A stretch of 30,676 bases of DNA from JAGOEF01 sp029564465 (GCA_029564465.1 JAKQPY010000142.1:1-30676); one strand, 5' to 3'; shown: positions 1 through 9,751, numbered from the stretch's first letter. The notes: generated from the sequence alone by a model not told the origin. Numbers and translations are program-made.

Positions 1-66
1 CCGGCTCGGTTAGCCAATCCACCAGATAATAAATTTTTCAGTGAAAAGCTAAAAAATCCCTGTTGT

Positions 67-98
67 TTTGAAAATCCGACAATTTCATATAACTTTCG
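67..98 (+). promoter_or_regulatory. Candidate Bacteroidota promoter for the uridine kinase-amylase operon
   Basis: TTTG at 67-70 is followed 19 bases later by TAACTTTC at 90-97. This matches the Bacteroidota -33/-7 pattern (TTTG, about 19-21 bases, TAnnTTTG) except for the last base of the -7 box. A transcript would start near 104, leaving a very short leader before the ATG at 114. The call rests on motif and spacing only. Confidence 0.45.
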
Positions 99-113
99 TA
101 AAAAATCCAGTAT

Positions 114-761
114 ATGTTAGGCGACGTATTGCTTATTGCAGAAAAACACCGTATTGCGGCAGCCGCAATCACCCAAATCGTATTGAAAAACTATTTTCCC
201 AAAATGCTGATGGCTATTTCGGGGGAATCGGGCAGTGGTAAATCCGAATTAGCGCACTGCATTGGTAAAGCCCTCGTAAAAGAGCATGGTATCAGAACCA
301 AAATAATTCATTCCGACAACTACTACCGCGTTCATCCGCACCTGCGCACCGAATGGCGCAAACAGCACGGGTTTGAGGCAGTGGGTATGTCCGAAATCGA
401 CTGGGAAACCCTCAACGGCAACATTACCGACTTCAAAAACAACCGGATATCCGAAATGCCCTGCATCGATATTGTACCCGATGAACCCGACAGGTTAATT
501 ACCGATTTCTCGAAAATCGATTTCCTGATTATCGACGGTTTGTATGCCCTGAATGCCGAAGGCGTCGATCTCGGTGTATTTATTGACCTCACCTATCACG
601 AAACAAAGAAAGCCCAGGCTGACCGTGGCAAAGAACCTGTGAATGATTTCCGCTGGAACGTGCTCGAAAAAGAACACACCGAGGTGATGAAACTCAAATC
701 AAAAGCCCGCATCCTTGTTGAAAAAGACTATAGTATCAGTCTGATAGATGCCTTACAATAA
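114..761 (+). CDS. Uridine kinase-like P-loop kinase
   Basis: A 215-residue cytoplasmic P-loop kinase related to the uridine kinase/phosphoribulokinase family, which phosphorylates uridine or cytidine with ATP or GTP. The Walker A motif GESGSGKS lies at residues 37-44. It is followed by an HSDNYYR segment, typical of the substrate loop in this family, and by a hydrophobic FLIIDGLYAL strand that fits Walker B. About 35 residues precede the P-loop, a short N-terminal extension beginning MLGD. The ATG at 114 follows a plausible promoter and is the only sensible start. The next gene begins 6 to 24 bases downstream, and both genes after it are amylase-like, so the kinase may act on a sugar or nucleotide sugar in glucan metabolism. 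The exact substrate cannot be read from sequence. Confidence 0.75.
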   Translation: MLGDVLLIAEKHRIAAAAITQIVLKNYFPKMLMAISGESGSGKSELAHCIGKALVKEHGIRTKIIHSDNYYRVHPHLRTEWRKQHGFEAVGMSEIDWETLNGNITDFKNNRISEMPCIDIVPDEPDRLITDFSKIDFLIIDGLYALNAEGVDLGVFIDLTYHETKKAQADRGKEPVNDFRWNVLEKEHTEVMKLKSKARILVEKDYSISLIDALQ

Positions 762-785
762 ACCGGAATGATAAAACCTCTTCAG

Positions 786-2528
786 ATGAAACGACTTCTC
801 ATTGCCCTGGCCGGAATTCTCGTGCTCTGGAGCTGCAAACCAAAGCAGCACGACGCCGACATGTATCCCTACGACCTGATGAAAACCGACCAGGCCACCC
901 TGTTGCTTTACGAAGGCGATAACACTTTCCAGACCGATCATTTTTTTGATGCGGATACGCAAATCGATTCGATAGGCTACTCCAGACCGGGATGCCTGCA
1001 GGTATCCGACGAAAAACGCAGTTTTACCCTGACTTGTGATTTCGAAACACTGCCATGGCTCAGCGAGCTGACGTTTTACATTCAGGGGCACCATTATTCA
1101 GTACTGTGCAAAAAAGCATCGCTTACCCGCACTGCATTTGAATTCGAAGTTCCATCAGGAGTCAGTTACAACAAGGTTTTTCTACATGGAAACTTCGGCC
1201 GTTATTCCGATTCTGTCGAAATGAATTTTGAGGGAAAGCGCTGGCAAAAGCACCTCTACCTTGAACCGGGCGATTACACCTATTATTATCGTGGCGATGG
1301 CAAAATCTTATTACCTTCCGATACTGATACCTCCAATGGATTAGCCAGGCTGACCATTAGCGATTCATATGAAAAAACAGCCACAATCCGTTTGAAAAAA
1401 TACGATAAGAATACCATAACCATCAGTGCATCGCAAGAGATCGACGAATACTTCATTTTCTGGCAGGGATATCGGATTCCTCCCGATCTATCCGGGCTCG
1501 AAGCCATGGATTACAGTTTTATGATTCCCGCTGCTGCAGCAAAACTCAACACCTCTTCCATCAGAATTATAGCTTTCAATCAACAGGGAATTACCAACGA
1601 CCTGCTGATTCCGCTGATAAACGGGGCTGTTGCCAACAATAAATCCACGGGACTGGAATCTTATAACCACTTGCTTCTGTGTTTCGATAAAGACAGCTAT
1701 GAAGGCACTTCCGACAGCCTGACTATCAACAATCTTTGCAATGCGACAGGTTTTAATACACTTTTTATATCCGACGAAAATCTGCCTGCGAATTTCGATC
1801 CGCTTTCGGCATGTATTGACGACAACCTCAACCCAATATACAGCCTTTGTTTTGCCGGCCAAAAAACTTCGGGATATCAGCGTTTACTCGGCAATTGCAA
1901 CAACAACCTGATTTTCGACCACCAGTTATTCAACGATGCCTATTCCTGTTTCGACAACGACAGTCTTAGCTTCGGTATCTTAGCAACTGCAATGCGGAAA
2001 ACCTTACGGAAACATGGTTATCAGCATCGGTTGGCCAATTTACTACCCACACCCGTCCAGTGGATTAACGCTGTTCGTAACCCGGATACCAAAGCCTACG
2101 ACAAACTTCGTCAACTAACGGTTTTTAGCATGTGCATCCCAGGAATACCGGCTCTGCTCACCGGTAATGAACTTATTACCGATATTGATGGAAAAACAAT
2201 GGTTTTTATCCCGCAAAGGATGGCGGCTGAATTGAAAACGATATCTGCAATCCGCACCGAAAACCCGGCCCTGCAGGTGGGCGATTTTAATATTCTTGAA
2301 TCGGTAAATTTCGGCTTCGCATTTCAGCGCAGCTATTTCGATAATGTAGTGGTTGTAGCATTCAACAAATCAGACTTCCGTCAAATTATCGGACTAAATT
2401 TGGTTGACGTTCCGGCCGGATTACAGTTTACCGATTATTTTGGCTCGATGATTAAACAGGGCGACAACTATGTCAGGCTCGATATGCCCCCGCACTCCTT
2501 CGAAATTATCACTACAAACCATAAATAA
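786..2528 (+). CDS. Lipoprotein with glycogen-binding-like domain and degenerate GH13 domain
   Basis: A putative outer-membrane or periplasmic lipoprotein of about 580 residues. I place the start at the ATG at 786 rather than 768 because it gives a clean lipoprotein signal: MKRLL, a hydrophobic stretch, then LWSC as the lipobox. Residues of about 130-200 resemble an E-set/CBM48-like glucan-binding fold (HGNFGRYSD, PGDYTYYYR). The C-terminal half is alpha-amylase-like. The line MCIPGIPALLTGNEL matches the conserved strand before the last helices of GH13 barrels, and a beta-sandwich tail follows. The four catalytic GH13 motifs (DxxxNH, GFRxD, the acid Glu and NHD) are not visible, and the barrel portion is short. 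It is therefore probably a glucan-binding pseudoenzyme, or a member of a divergent amylase-like family. It sits directly upstream of an intact GH13 enzyme, with a 3-base gap. Confidence 0.65.
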   Translation: MKRLLIALAGILVLWSCKPKQHDADMYPYDLMKTDQATLLLYEGDNTFQTDHFFDADTQIDSIGYSRPGCLQVSDEKRSFTLTCDFETLPWLSELTFYIQGHHYSVLCKKASLTRTAFEFEVPSGVSYNKVFLHGNFGRYSDSVEMNFEGKRWQKHLYLEPGDYTYYYRGDGKILLPSDTDTSNGLARLTISDSYEKTATIRLKKYDKNTITISASQEIDEYFIFWQGYRIPPDLSGLEAMDYSFMIPAAAAKLNTSSIRIIAFNQQGITNDLLIPLINGAVANNKSTGLESYNHLLLCFDKDSYEGTSDSLTINNLCNATGFNTLFISDENLPANFDPLSACIDDNLNPIYSLCFAGQKTSGYQRLLGNCNNNLIFDHQLFNDAYSCFDNDSLSFGILATAMRKTLRKHGYQHRLANLLPTPVQWINAVRNPDTKAYDKLRQLTVFSMCIPGIPALLTGNELITDIDGKTMVFIPQRMAAELKTISAIRTENPALQVGDFNILESVNFGFAFQRSYFDNVVVVAFNKSDFRQIIGLNLVDVPAGLQFTDYFGSMIKQGDNYVRLDMPPHSFEIITTNHK

Positions 2529-2531
2529 ACT

Positions 2532-3815
2532 ATGTTAACCCGCGACATTCATCCACCCGACTGGTCAAAAAACAAAGTCATTTATGAGGTCAATCTGAGG
2601 CAATTTACCCCCGAAGGAACCATCAGTGCATTTTTACCACATATACCCCGGCTTAAAAGCATGGGCGTAGATATACTTTGGTTTATGCCCATACATCCGA
2701 TAGGCGAAAAAAACCGCAAAGGGAGTCTGGGCAGTGCCTATTCGGTGAAAGACTACACGGCTGTAAATCCCGACTACGGCAGCTTTGAGGAATTCAAAAA
2801 CATGGTCAGCGAAATTCACAGGCAAGGCATGTATGCAATTATCGACTGGGTGGCAAACCATGCGGCATGGGATAATGTGTGGACCACGAAACATCCTGAG
2901 TTTTTCAGCCACGATGCCGAAGGAAACTTCATGTGCCGAGTTAACGACTGGAACGATGTAATTGATTTCGACTACACAAAACCTGCAATGCGCCAGGCCC
3001 TGACCGATGCCATGAAATTCTGGGTACACGAAGCCGATATCGACGGTTTCCGTTGCGACGTGGCCATGATGGTGCCGGTTTCGTTCTGGGAAGAAGCACG
3101 CAGGCAGCTGCACGAAATTAAACACGTTTTTATGCTCGCCGAAGCCGAAGAGCCTGAACATCATTTTTGTTCGTTCGACGCATCCTACAGTTGGGAAATG
3201 CTTCACGCATTTACTGCAGCAGCCAAAGGCACAAAAAATGCTAATGCCATAAAGGAGCAATTCAATAATGAGTTGTTGCTGTTCCCTCAAAAAAGTTACC
3301 GGTTACGTTTTATTACCAACCACGACGAAAACTCATGGAATGGTTCAGAATTCGAAAGGTTGGGCCCGGCAGCCGATACACTCATGGTGCTATGCTATAC
3401 CCTTCCTGGGATGCCGCTTATTTACACCGGACAGGAAGCCGGCTTGTCGCGCAAACTGGCATTTTTCGATAAAGACCTGGTTGAATGGGGAAATTTCCGC
3501 AAGCAGTCGTTGTTTGCTGCGCTGAATGCGCTGAAGCACAAGCACGAAAGTCTGTGGAACGGAGAATATGGCGGAGGTATTGCTTTTGCCCTGTCATCCG
3601 ACGACAAGGTGCTGGCATTTGTTCGCTATAAGCACGACGATGTGGTATTAACTGTTGTCAATCTTTCGGGTGGAACCAGCAACCCATCTATCGCATTTCC
3701 ATCCTGTTTCAATGGAGTGTATTCCCACTACTTTAAAGGAGAGAAACTTTTGCTAAGCGATGAATGGAAGCTTACACTGAGTGCCTGGGAATATCGTATT
3801 TACACCCTGAACTAA
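2532..3815 (+). CDS. GH13 alpha-amylase family glycoside hydrolase
   Basis: A 427-residue glycoside hydrolase of family 13, which cleaves or transfers alpha-glucosidic bonds by a retaining mechanism. All four conserved regions are visible: DWVANH at 105-110, GFRCD with nucleophile Asp176, LAEAEE with acid/base Glu204, and TNHD with Asp265. The segment PLIYTGQEAGL follows, as in other GH13 barrels, and a short C-terminal beta domain ends the protein. There is no signal peptide, so it should act in the cytoplasm on imported or stored oligosaccharides. It lies 3 bases after the amylase-like lipoprotein and is the last gene before the convergent truA. The precise specificity (amylase, maltase, cyclomaltodextrinase or glucanotransferase) cannot be decided from these motifs. 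Confidence 0.9.
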   Translation: MLTRDIHPPDWSKNKVIYEVNLRQFTPEGTISAFLPHIPRLKSMGVDILWFMPIHPIGEKNRKGSLGSAYSVKDYTAVNPDYGSFEEFKNMVSEIHRQGMYAIIDWVANHAAWDNVWTTKHPEFFSHDAEGNFMCRVNDWNDVIDFDYTKPAMRQALTDAMKFWVHEADIDGFRCDVAMMVPVSFWEEARRQLHEIKHVFMLAEAEEPEHHFCSFDASYSWEMLHAFTAAAKGTKNANAIKEQFNNELLLFPQKSYRLRFITNHDENSWNGSEFERLGPAADTLMVLCYTLPGMPLIYTGQEAGLSRKLAFFDKDLVEWGNFRKQSLFAALNALKHKHESLWNGEYGGGIAFALSSDDKVLAFVRYKHDDVVLTVVNLSGGTSNPSIAFPSCFNGVYSHYFKGEKLLLSDEWKLTLSAWEYRIYTLN

Positions 3816-3821
3816 CTTAGC

Positions 3822-4604
3822 CTAAAAACCCAGGGGAAGTACCGGTTGTTTTGGTGCTCTGCTGAACAAGTTTTCGGGATACACCACATCGGTTAAAAAT
3901 AAACCGTGCGCCGGTACAGACTGACCCGATTCGCAACGGTTTTTTGCTTCAATTATACTCCGGAATCCTGCTTCGTCAACCCGGCCTTTGGCCACCTCAA
4001 CCAAAGTTCCCACAACAGCCCTGACCATGTTTCGTAGAAATCGGTCTGCCCTGATGGTGAATACCAGTATGTCGTCATGTTGTTGCCATTGCGCCAGTTT
4101 TATATGGCAAATATTGGTTTTGGCATTGCCATGAAGTTTACTAAAACTGGTAAAATCAGAATACTCATACAATACCGCCGAAACGCGGTTCAGGTCGTCT
4201 ACATCGGCATTAATTGGCAGGAACCATGAATATTGAGAGAAAAACGGAGATTTTTGCAATGCAATATAATAACGGTACTCACGCTGCACCGCATCGAATC
4301 GCGCATGAAAACCGGAATCAACAGCCTGCACAGAGTAAATTCGGACATTACTTTTCAGAAAACGGTTGAGCCGTAGCAAAAGGTCTTCGGTATCGACGGG
4401 TGACATCGCATCGAAATGCATTACATAGTAGGCTGCATGAACACCGGTATCGGTTCTGCCACATCCGGTAACCTCGATGGGTTCGTGAAGCAGCATTCCC
4501 AGACTATCCTGCATAAGTTGCTGCACACTGGGCATTGTGGGTTGCACCTGCCAGCCGCAGAACGCTGAACCATCGTATGCCATTTCGATGCAAAAGCGGG
4601 GCAT
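3822..4604 (-). CDS. truA: tRNA pseudouridine(38-40) synthase TruA
   Basis: A 260-residue pseudouridine synthase that isomerises uridines 38-40 of the tRNA anticodon stem-loop. The signature GCGRTDTGVHA is at residues 48-58, with catalytic Asp52. Other TruA segments are the N-terminal YDGSAFCGWQ and the region FTIRADRFLRNMVRAVVGTL, both strongly conserved in the family. Length is normal. The start ATG at 4604 lies 5 bases after the stop of the large T9SS protein upstream, so the two are probably co-transcribed. The gene converges on the GH13 gene with only 6 bases between the stops, and no clear terminator is visible there. Confidence 0.95.
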   Translation of the reverse strand: MPRFCIEMAYDGSAFCGWQVQPTMPSVQQLMQDSLGMLLHEPIEVTGCGRTDTGVHAAYYVMHFDAMSPVDTEDLLLRLNRFLKSNVRIYSVQAVDSGFHARFDAVQREYRYYIALQKSPFFSQYSWFLPINADVDDLNRVSAVLYEYSDFTSFSKLHGNAKTNICHIKLAQWQQHDDILVFTIRADRFLRNMVRAVVGTLVEVAKGRVDEAGFRSIIEAKNRCESGQSVPAHGLFLTDVVYPENLFSRAPKQPVLPLGF

Positions 4605-4609
4605 CAGAG

Positions 4610-7273
4610 TCAGCGTTTAACAATTTTTTGTGTATGCGAACCTGAAGGGGTTACAATTCGAAGCACGTAAACACCATCGGGAAGGGTGCTGATATCGGTT
4701 ACGGCAATAGGTCCGGTGTGGGTGCATTTTAGTACAGCAAATCCGGTGATATCATACACTTCGATGCCAATAATTTCTTCTCCGCTTACCGATACTTCAA
4801 ACCTTCCGTTTGAGGGATTTGGAAAAACACGCACCAAATCGCTTTGGATGGGTTTAACACCGACGCTTATCTCGGTTTCTCCGGTTAATTCACAACCTGC
4901 AGCATCCGAAACTGTAACCGAATAAGTTCCGGGTGCAAGATCCGAAATAGATGCTGATGTGGCTCCATTGCTCCAACTAAAAATGAAAGGCGGATTTCCC
5001 CCCGTTACGATTGCATTAGCCCATCCGTTATTGCCTGATGAGGCACTGCCTGAATCGATGGTCAGACTACCGGGCTCAAGAATTTCGAGGTTTGTTGTGC
5101 CCATGGCCGTACAGCCAAATTCGTCGGTAACGGTAACCGTGTACACACCGGGAAACGAAGTCTGCAGCGTTTGGTATGGATTAAATAATGACCATTGGTA
5201 TTGGGCATAACCCGGAGCGGCCACCAGAAAACATGGGTTTTCGATACAACAAATGCTTTCGGGCGGTAAGCCTGCATCGGGGTACTGAATGTGTGCAGTT
5301 ATGGGAACCCTGCCGCTATGGCATACGTCAGAAAATCCTGCAAAAACTTCGATGTCGTACAGAAAATAATAAAATGAACTGGAGTAGTTGTTACCTGTAA
5401 GTGCAATCAAATCATCAATCATATAGGGATATGCATACGAAGGGCCGTTGTAATCGCCGGTGTACGCCAAGTTGTTTTGTTGCGATACAGCAATGGAATA
5501 TCCATAACCTTGCAGCAGCTGGAAGTTTAAATCAATGCGATGTTCGCCCGCTTCAATGTAAATGTTTTTCTGATCAATTTGCACGTTATCAGCATTGTAA
5601 AGTGTGAACGTGCGGTTGCCGGCACCCTGAGCATAAACTTTCGCCGAAACAATGGTTACATCGCTGTAAGCATCGAATTGTAGGGTGCGGGTAATATTCC
5701 ATCCGAAATATCCTCCGGGGCCGGTATTATCGAACATTCCAAAATATTGATGCGGGTTTGTACTCGTTTTCTCTACCCAATAGGTGGCAGTAGAATTCAG
5801 ATTAGGAGTAGTGTAGGTATTTCCTAAATGAAATGCTTCAGTCTGACTTTGGTTAACGAACCAGTAAATATCTTCGGTGGCAGTACCAGCCGAAAGGTTT
5901 ACCGCTCCCGGTCCGCAACTGAATCCATCAGTAACCGCAGGGCCTTCTGCAACATCAACCACTAGGCATTGCTCGCAGGTGTAGCTGCCTTGTCCGTAAT
6001 TGCTGATTGCAGTCAGGCTGATTGTATAAATGCCCGATTCAGCATAAACATGCACCGGATTCTGAAGGGTCGAAACGCCACCATCTCCGAAGTTCCAGCT
6101 ATAGGAAAACACCGGTACTGAAGAAACAACATTGGAAGTGAACTGGTAATAGGAAGAACACGCCTCGAGTTTATCAAACAGAAAACCAACAACTGGCGCT
6201 CCATAAGGATTAATAATCTGAAAAGGATGCGATGCATCCCACTGAAAATTACAAGCATCGGCAATACTGCTACCGGTTGATAGGTTGGTAACATTGTACC
6301 AGCCATCCTGCTGCGGACCCTGACACATGCCGTTACCATTGGAATCGTATATCACAAAAGTATAGTTGCCGGCCGGAAGACAATACGTATAAACCAATAT
6401 TTCGTTTTCGGGAAGATTGGTTTCGGAAACCACAACCTGCGACATCGAATTGAGAATCTCGAAACTGTTCTGCCAACTGTTTTGATCGGTGGTAATTGTC
6501 ACCTGAATGGTATTACCGCGGGTAATACTATAGCCCGTTTCCATGCCATTGTTATCTGGTTCTGCATCAGAACTTCCATTGGGAGCGTCGGCATAAAAAC
6601 TAAAATTGTGTACACCTGTTTCGGGAAATACTTTCGAAAAACTCAAATTAACCGTTTGCCCCGGCAAGAGCATGCCTTCCCAGTGAATTTGCTCTTGTTC
6701 TTCCTCATTCAGAAAAAAGCTGATATCAAAACTTCCGATATCTACCTGTCCGTTGTTTTTCACCACAACCACAGGTTGAATGCTGTCGAAATTGCACGCC
6801 GAACCCGAAGGGGCCAAAATCCCCTGTATCATAATATCGCCGCCGGCAACAATAAATTGCGATTGTAACTGGTTATCAACGGGATTTTCGTCGGTAATGT
6901 CGTTGCTTATGTTCACCCGTGCTGTAAAAGTATGTTCACCTTCGGGCAAAGTCACTTGTGGAAATATCACATTTCTAGTTTCACCCTGGTTTAAAATTAC
7001 GGGTTCCACATGCCGCAACACCTCAGCCCCGTCGTCGATTCGATAATAGACATCGATGGCGTTAATCACATGCGTGCCCATGTTGGTCACCACCACGTAA
7101 GGATATTGCTGGGCTTCTTCGGTAAGATACTGACCTACCGGACAAAGAATCTGTGTTAGGGAAACATCGTAAACATTCTGCGAACGGCTGATATTTACAA
7201 ATCCTGCTAACAATACTGTCGCAATTAGTGCTGAACGTAGCCACCGAAGTTTGGTAAAACAATGCATAATCAT
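4610..7273 (-). CDS. Secreted multi-domain protein with PKD, SprB-like and T9SS type A sorting domains
   Basis: A large cell-surface or secreted protein of about 887 residues. I prefer a start at 7273 or 7267 over 7297 because it places a positively charged segment and a hydrophobic helix (ALIATVLLAGFVNIS) near the N-terminus, with cleavage likely before QNVYDV. Two CARDB-like beta domains follow (roughly residues 35-240), then a region with YDSNGNGMC, a PKD domain (SYSWNFGDGG; VYAESGIYTISLTAIS), a WVEK-type Ig-like stretch and a beta-sandwich domain. A SprB-like repeat (FSWSNGATSASISDLAPGTY) comes next. The C-terminal ~75 residues, with VFPNPSNGRFEVSV and DGVYVLRIVT, are a type A sorting signal for the type IX system. 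Function is unknown; modular composition suggests adhesion or a structural role. It is followed 5 bases later by truA. Confidence 0.85.
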   Translation of the reverse strand: MIMHCFTKLRWLRSALIATVLLAGFVNISRSQNVYDVSLTQILCPVGQYLTEEAQQYPYVVVTNMGTHVINAIDVYYRIDDGAEVLRHVEPVILNQGETRNVIFPQVTLPEGEHTFTARVNISNDITDENPVDNQLQSQFIVAGGDIMIQGILAPSGSACNFDSIQPVVVVKNNGQVDIGSFDISFFLNEEEQEQIHWEGMLLPGQTVNLSFSKVFPETGVHNFSFYADAPNGSSDAEPDNNGMETGYSITRGNTIQVTITTDQNSWQNSFEILNSMSQVVVSETNLPENEILVYTYCLPAGNYTFVIYDSNGNGMCQGPQQDGWYNVTNLSTGSSIADACNFQWDASHPFQIINPYGAPVVGFLFDKLEACSSYYQFTSNVVSSVPVFSYSWNFGDGGVSTLQNPVHVYAESGIYTISLTAISNYGQGSYTCEQCLVVDVAEGPAVTDGFSCGPGAVNLSAGTATEDIYWFVNQSQTEAFHLGNTYTTPNLNSTATYWVEKTSTNPHQYFGMFDNTGPGGYFGWNITRTLQFDAYSDVTIVSAKVYAQGAGNRTFTLYNADNVQIDQKNIYIEAGEHRIDLNFQLLQGYGYSIAVSQQNNLAYTGDYNGPSYAYPYMIDDLIALTGNNYSSSFYYFLYDIEVFAGFSDVCHSGRVPITAHIQYPDAGLPPESICCIENPCFLVAAPGYAQYQWSLFNPYQTLQTSFPGVYTVTVTDEFGCTAMGTTNLEILEPGSLTIDSGSASSGNNGWANAIVTGGNPPFIFSWSNGATSASISDLAPGTYSVTVSDAAGCELTGETEISVGVKPIQSDLVRVFPNPSNGRFEVSVSGEEIIGIEVYDITGFAVLKCTHTGPIAVTDISTLPDGVYVLRIVTPSGSHTQKIVKR

Positions 7274-7416
7274 CGAAATTAATAAATCAGTATTCAATGT
7301 ATTTTGCGCAATTTACAACTTTTTTGAATGCTTACGCGAAAACTTTATTATTGATTCAGCGCGTGTAAATGTCCGAATAATTAGCGAATTGAAATACTTC
7401 GAAACAAGCTGTTCGG

Positions 7417-9600
7417 TTAATTTCCCATTTCCGAAATAAACTTAACCCTTACGAGGCGGACTTCTTCTTCGGTGAACTCGTTTTCGCCCAATTCTTTCAA
7501 AGCATCTTCGATTGATTCGGTATCGGCTTCATCGCGGAAGTAAAGGTAAATATCATCGACATGTTCCTGATCCATAATGCTGTACAGGTAATAATCGATA
7601 TTGAGTTTGGTACCTGCGTTTACGATGGCTTCAATTTCCTGAATTAATTCAATCATTTCGAGGCCTTTCGATTCAGCGATATCATCGAGGGCAATTTTAC
7701 GATCGATGCTTTGGATAATGAACACCTTGTTGGTTGATTTATTCACCACAGACTTCACCACCATATCCTGTGGTCTTTCGATTTCGTTTTCGATTACGTG
7801 TTTATGAATGAGTTCGACGAAAGGTTTTCCGTATTTCTGGGCTTTACCAACTCCAACACCCGAAATTTTTGTCAGTTCGTCCATGGTTATCGGGTACTGA
7901 ATGGCCATATCCTGCAACGATGGGTCACTAAAAATGACAAACGGAGGCAGGTTATATTGTTTAGCCATGGCTTTGCGCTGATCTTTCAGCAGCGAGAAAA
8001 GCACTGTATCGGCGGCGGCGGTTCCTCCGGTAAGGTTTTCACCCTTTTCGTCGTTATCTTCATAATCGTGATCTTTGGTCATCATAAACGAACGCGGTTC
8101 CTTCATGAATTCCCTGCCGGCCTTGGTTATTTTAAGCAAACCATAGTTCACAATTTCTTTTTCGATAAGCTGAGCTATCAGTGCCTGCCTGATTAATGCT
8201 TTCCAGAACTTCACCGACTCATCGGAGCCACATCCGAATATAGGCAATTTATCGTGTTTGTAAGTACTGATTTCGGCATTCGATTTACCGACCAGCACAT
8301 TGGCTACATGCTCGCCCTTGCAGCGTTCTTTCAACACGTCGATTACTTCGAGCAGGGTTGCCAGTTGTTCTTTAGCCTCGAACTTGGGTTTGGGCGATAA
8401 GCAGTTGTCGCAATTACCGCAATCTTCTTCCATCACTTCGCCAAAGTAATTCAACAGCTGACGCACACGACACACCGACGATTCGGCATACGATACGGTT
8501 TCGAGCAGGAGTTGCTTCCCAATTTCCTGTTCACTGACCGGCTTATTCTGCATAAACTTCTCAAGTTTCTGAATATCGTCGTAGCTATAGAATGCAATGC
8601 AATTGCCTTCGCCACCGTCGCGGCCGGCACGACCGGTTTCCTGATAGTATCCTTCGAGGCTTTTGGGTATATTGTAATGAATAACAAAACGCACATCGGG
8701 TTTATCGATACCCATACCAAACGCAATGGTGGCAACAATTACGTCGGCTTCTTCGTTGAGAAACATATCCTGATTGCGCGAGCGTGTACTTGCATCCATT
8801 CCGGCATGATATGGCAGTGCCTTAATATCGTTCACCACCAGGTTTTCGGCAAGTTCTTCCACTTTTTTCCGGCTCAGGCAATAAATAATACCCGATTTTC
8901 CCGGATTATTTTTAATGTATTTGATGATTTCTTTGGTCGTGTGTTCTTTGGGGCGAACCTCATAATAGAGATTGTGCCGGCGGAACGACGATTTGAATAC
9001 CTGCGCATCGAGCATGTCGAGGTTTTTCTGAATATCATGCTGAACCTTGGGTGTAGCCGTGGCAGTAAGAGCAATCAGCGGAGCCTTGCCTATTTCGTCA
9101 ATAATGGGTCGTATACGCCTGTATTCAGGCCTGAAGTCGTGACCCCATTCCGAGATACAATGTGCCTCGTCGATGGCATAAAACGATATCTGCACACTTT
9201 TCAAAAAATCAACATTCTCGCGCTTGGTCAGCGATTCGGGTGCCACGTACAACAATTTTGTTTTACCGGCCACCAGGTCTTCTTTCACTTTGAGGATTTC
9301 CTGCTTCGACAGCGAAGAATTCATGAAATGCGCCACTCCATCTTCGGTGCTGAAACCCCGCATCGAATCAACCTGATTTTTCATCAGGGCAATCAGTGGC
9401 GATATGATAATGGCCGTTCCGGGATACATCAGGGCGGGTAATTGATAGCACAGCGACTTCCCACCGCCCGTGGGCATCAGCACGAAAGAATCGTTACCAT
9501 TCAGCAGGCTGATGATAATTTCTTTTTGGGGACCTTTAAAAGTATCGAATCCGAAATACTTTTTCAGCAGGTCATAAATTTGGGTTTCTTCAAATTGCAT
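7417..9600 (-). CDS. recQ: ATP-dependent DNA helicase RecQ
   Basis: A 727-residue superfamily 2 DNA helicase that unwinds DNA 3'-5' in recombination and fork repair. Visible elements, in order: TGGGKSLCYQLPAL (motif I, residues ~44-57), DEAHCISEWGHDFRPEY (DEAH box at 144-147 followed by the RecQ aromatic loop), ALTATATP (motif III), GIIYCLSRKK (motif IV) and YYQETGRAGRDG (motif VI). A zinc-binding cluster follows (CGNCDNC with an earlier Cys), then a winged-helix RQC domain and an HRDC domain around ITMDELTKISGVGVGKAQKYG. The last ~110 residues form an acidic helical extension beyond the E. coli length, as seen in other Bacteroidota RecQ proteins. It is transcribed away from kdsD. Confidence 0.95.
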   Translation of the reverse strand: MQFEETQIYDLLKKYFGFDTFKGPQKEIIISLLNGNDSFVLMPTGGGKSLCYQLPALMYPGTAIIISPLIALMKNQVDSMRGFSTEDGVAHFMNSSLSKQEILKVKEDLVAGKTKLLYVAPESLTKRENVDFLKSVQISFYAIDEAHCISEWGHDFRPEYRRIRPIIDEIGKAPLIALTATATPKVQHDIQKNLDMLDAQVFKSSFRRHNLYYEVRPKEHTTKEIIKYIKNNPGKSGIIYCLSRKKVEELAENLVVNDIKALPYHAGMDASTRSRNQDMFLNEEADVIVATIAFGMGIDKPDVRFVIHYNIPKSLEGYYQETGRAGRDGGEGNCIAFYSYDDIQKLEKFMQNKPVSEQEIGKQLLLETVSYAESSVCRVRQLLNYFGEVMEEDCGNCDNCLSPKPKFEAKEQLATLLEVIDVLKERCKGEHVANVLVGKSNAEISTYKHDKLPIFGCGSDESVKFWKALIRQALIAQLIEKEIVNYGLLKITKAGREFMKEPRSFMMTKDHDYEDNDEKGENLTGGTAAADTVLFSLLKDQRKAMAKQYNLPPFVIFSDPSLQDMAIQYPITMDELTKISGVGVGKAQKYGKPFVELIHKHVIENEIERPQDMVVKSVVNKSTNKVFIIQSIDRKIALDDIAESKGLEMIELIQEIEAIVNAGTKLNIDYYLYSIMDQEHVDDIYLYFRDEADTESIEDALKELGENEFTEEEVRLVRVKFISEMGN

Positions 9601-9621
9601 TCGAGTAAGAATTGTCTAAAT

Positions 9622-9629
9622 CAAAATTA
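9622..9629 (-). promoter_or_regulatory. Candidate -7 box for recQ
   Basis: On the minus strand this reads TAATTTTG, an exact TAnnTTTG match, about 22 bases upstream of the recQ ATG at 9600. A -33 TTTG at the usual spacing is not clear. The call is motif-based only. Confidence 0.4.
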
Positions 9630-9751
9630 ATAATTTTATTATTTCAAAAAAGAGGAAAAATTTTTTTTTCGAAAAAAATAAATGTCCACTTATCAGCCTC
9701 TATGTGTTGATTAAATTAAACGCTAAGGCAATATTAATATTGCCTGATTGT

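Noticed and set aside
2634..3290. Open frame of 218 codons on the minus strand opposite the GH13 gene
   Set aside because: It overlaps the GH13 catalytic motifs and has no start context or domain.
8512..9441. Open frame of 309 codons on the plus strand opposite recQ
   Set aside because: It is entirely within recQ, whose helicase motifs are complete. The translation is rich in Phe, His and Asn without any recognisable domain.
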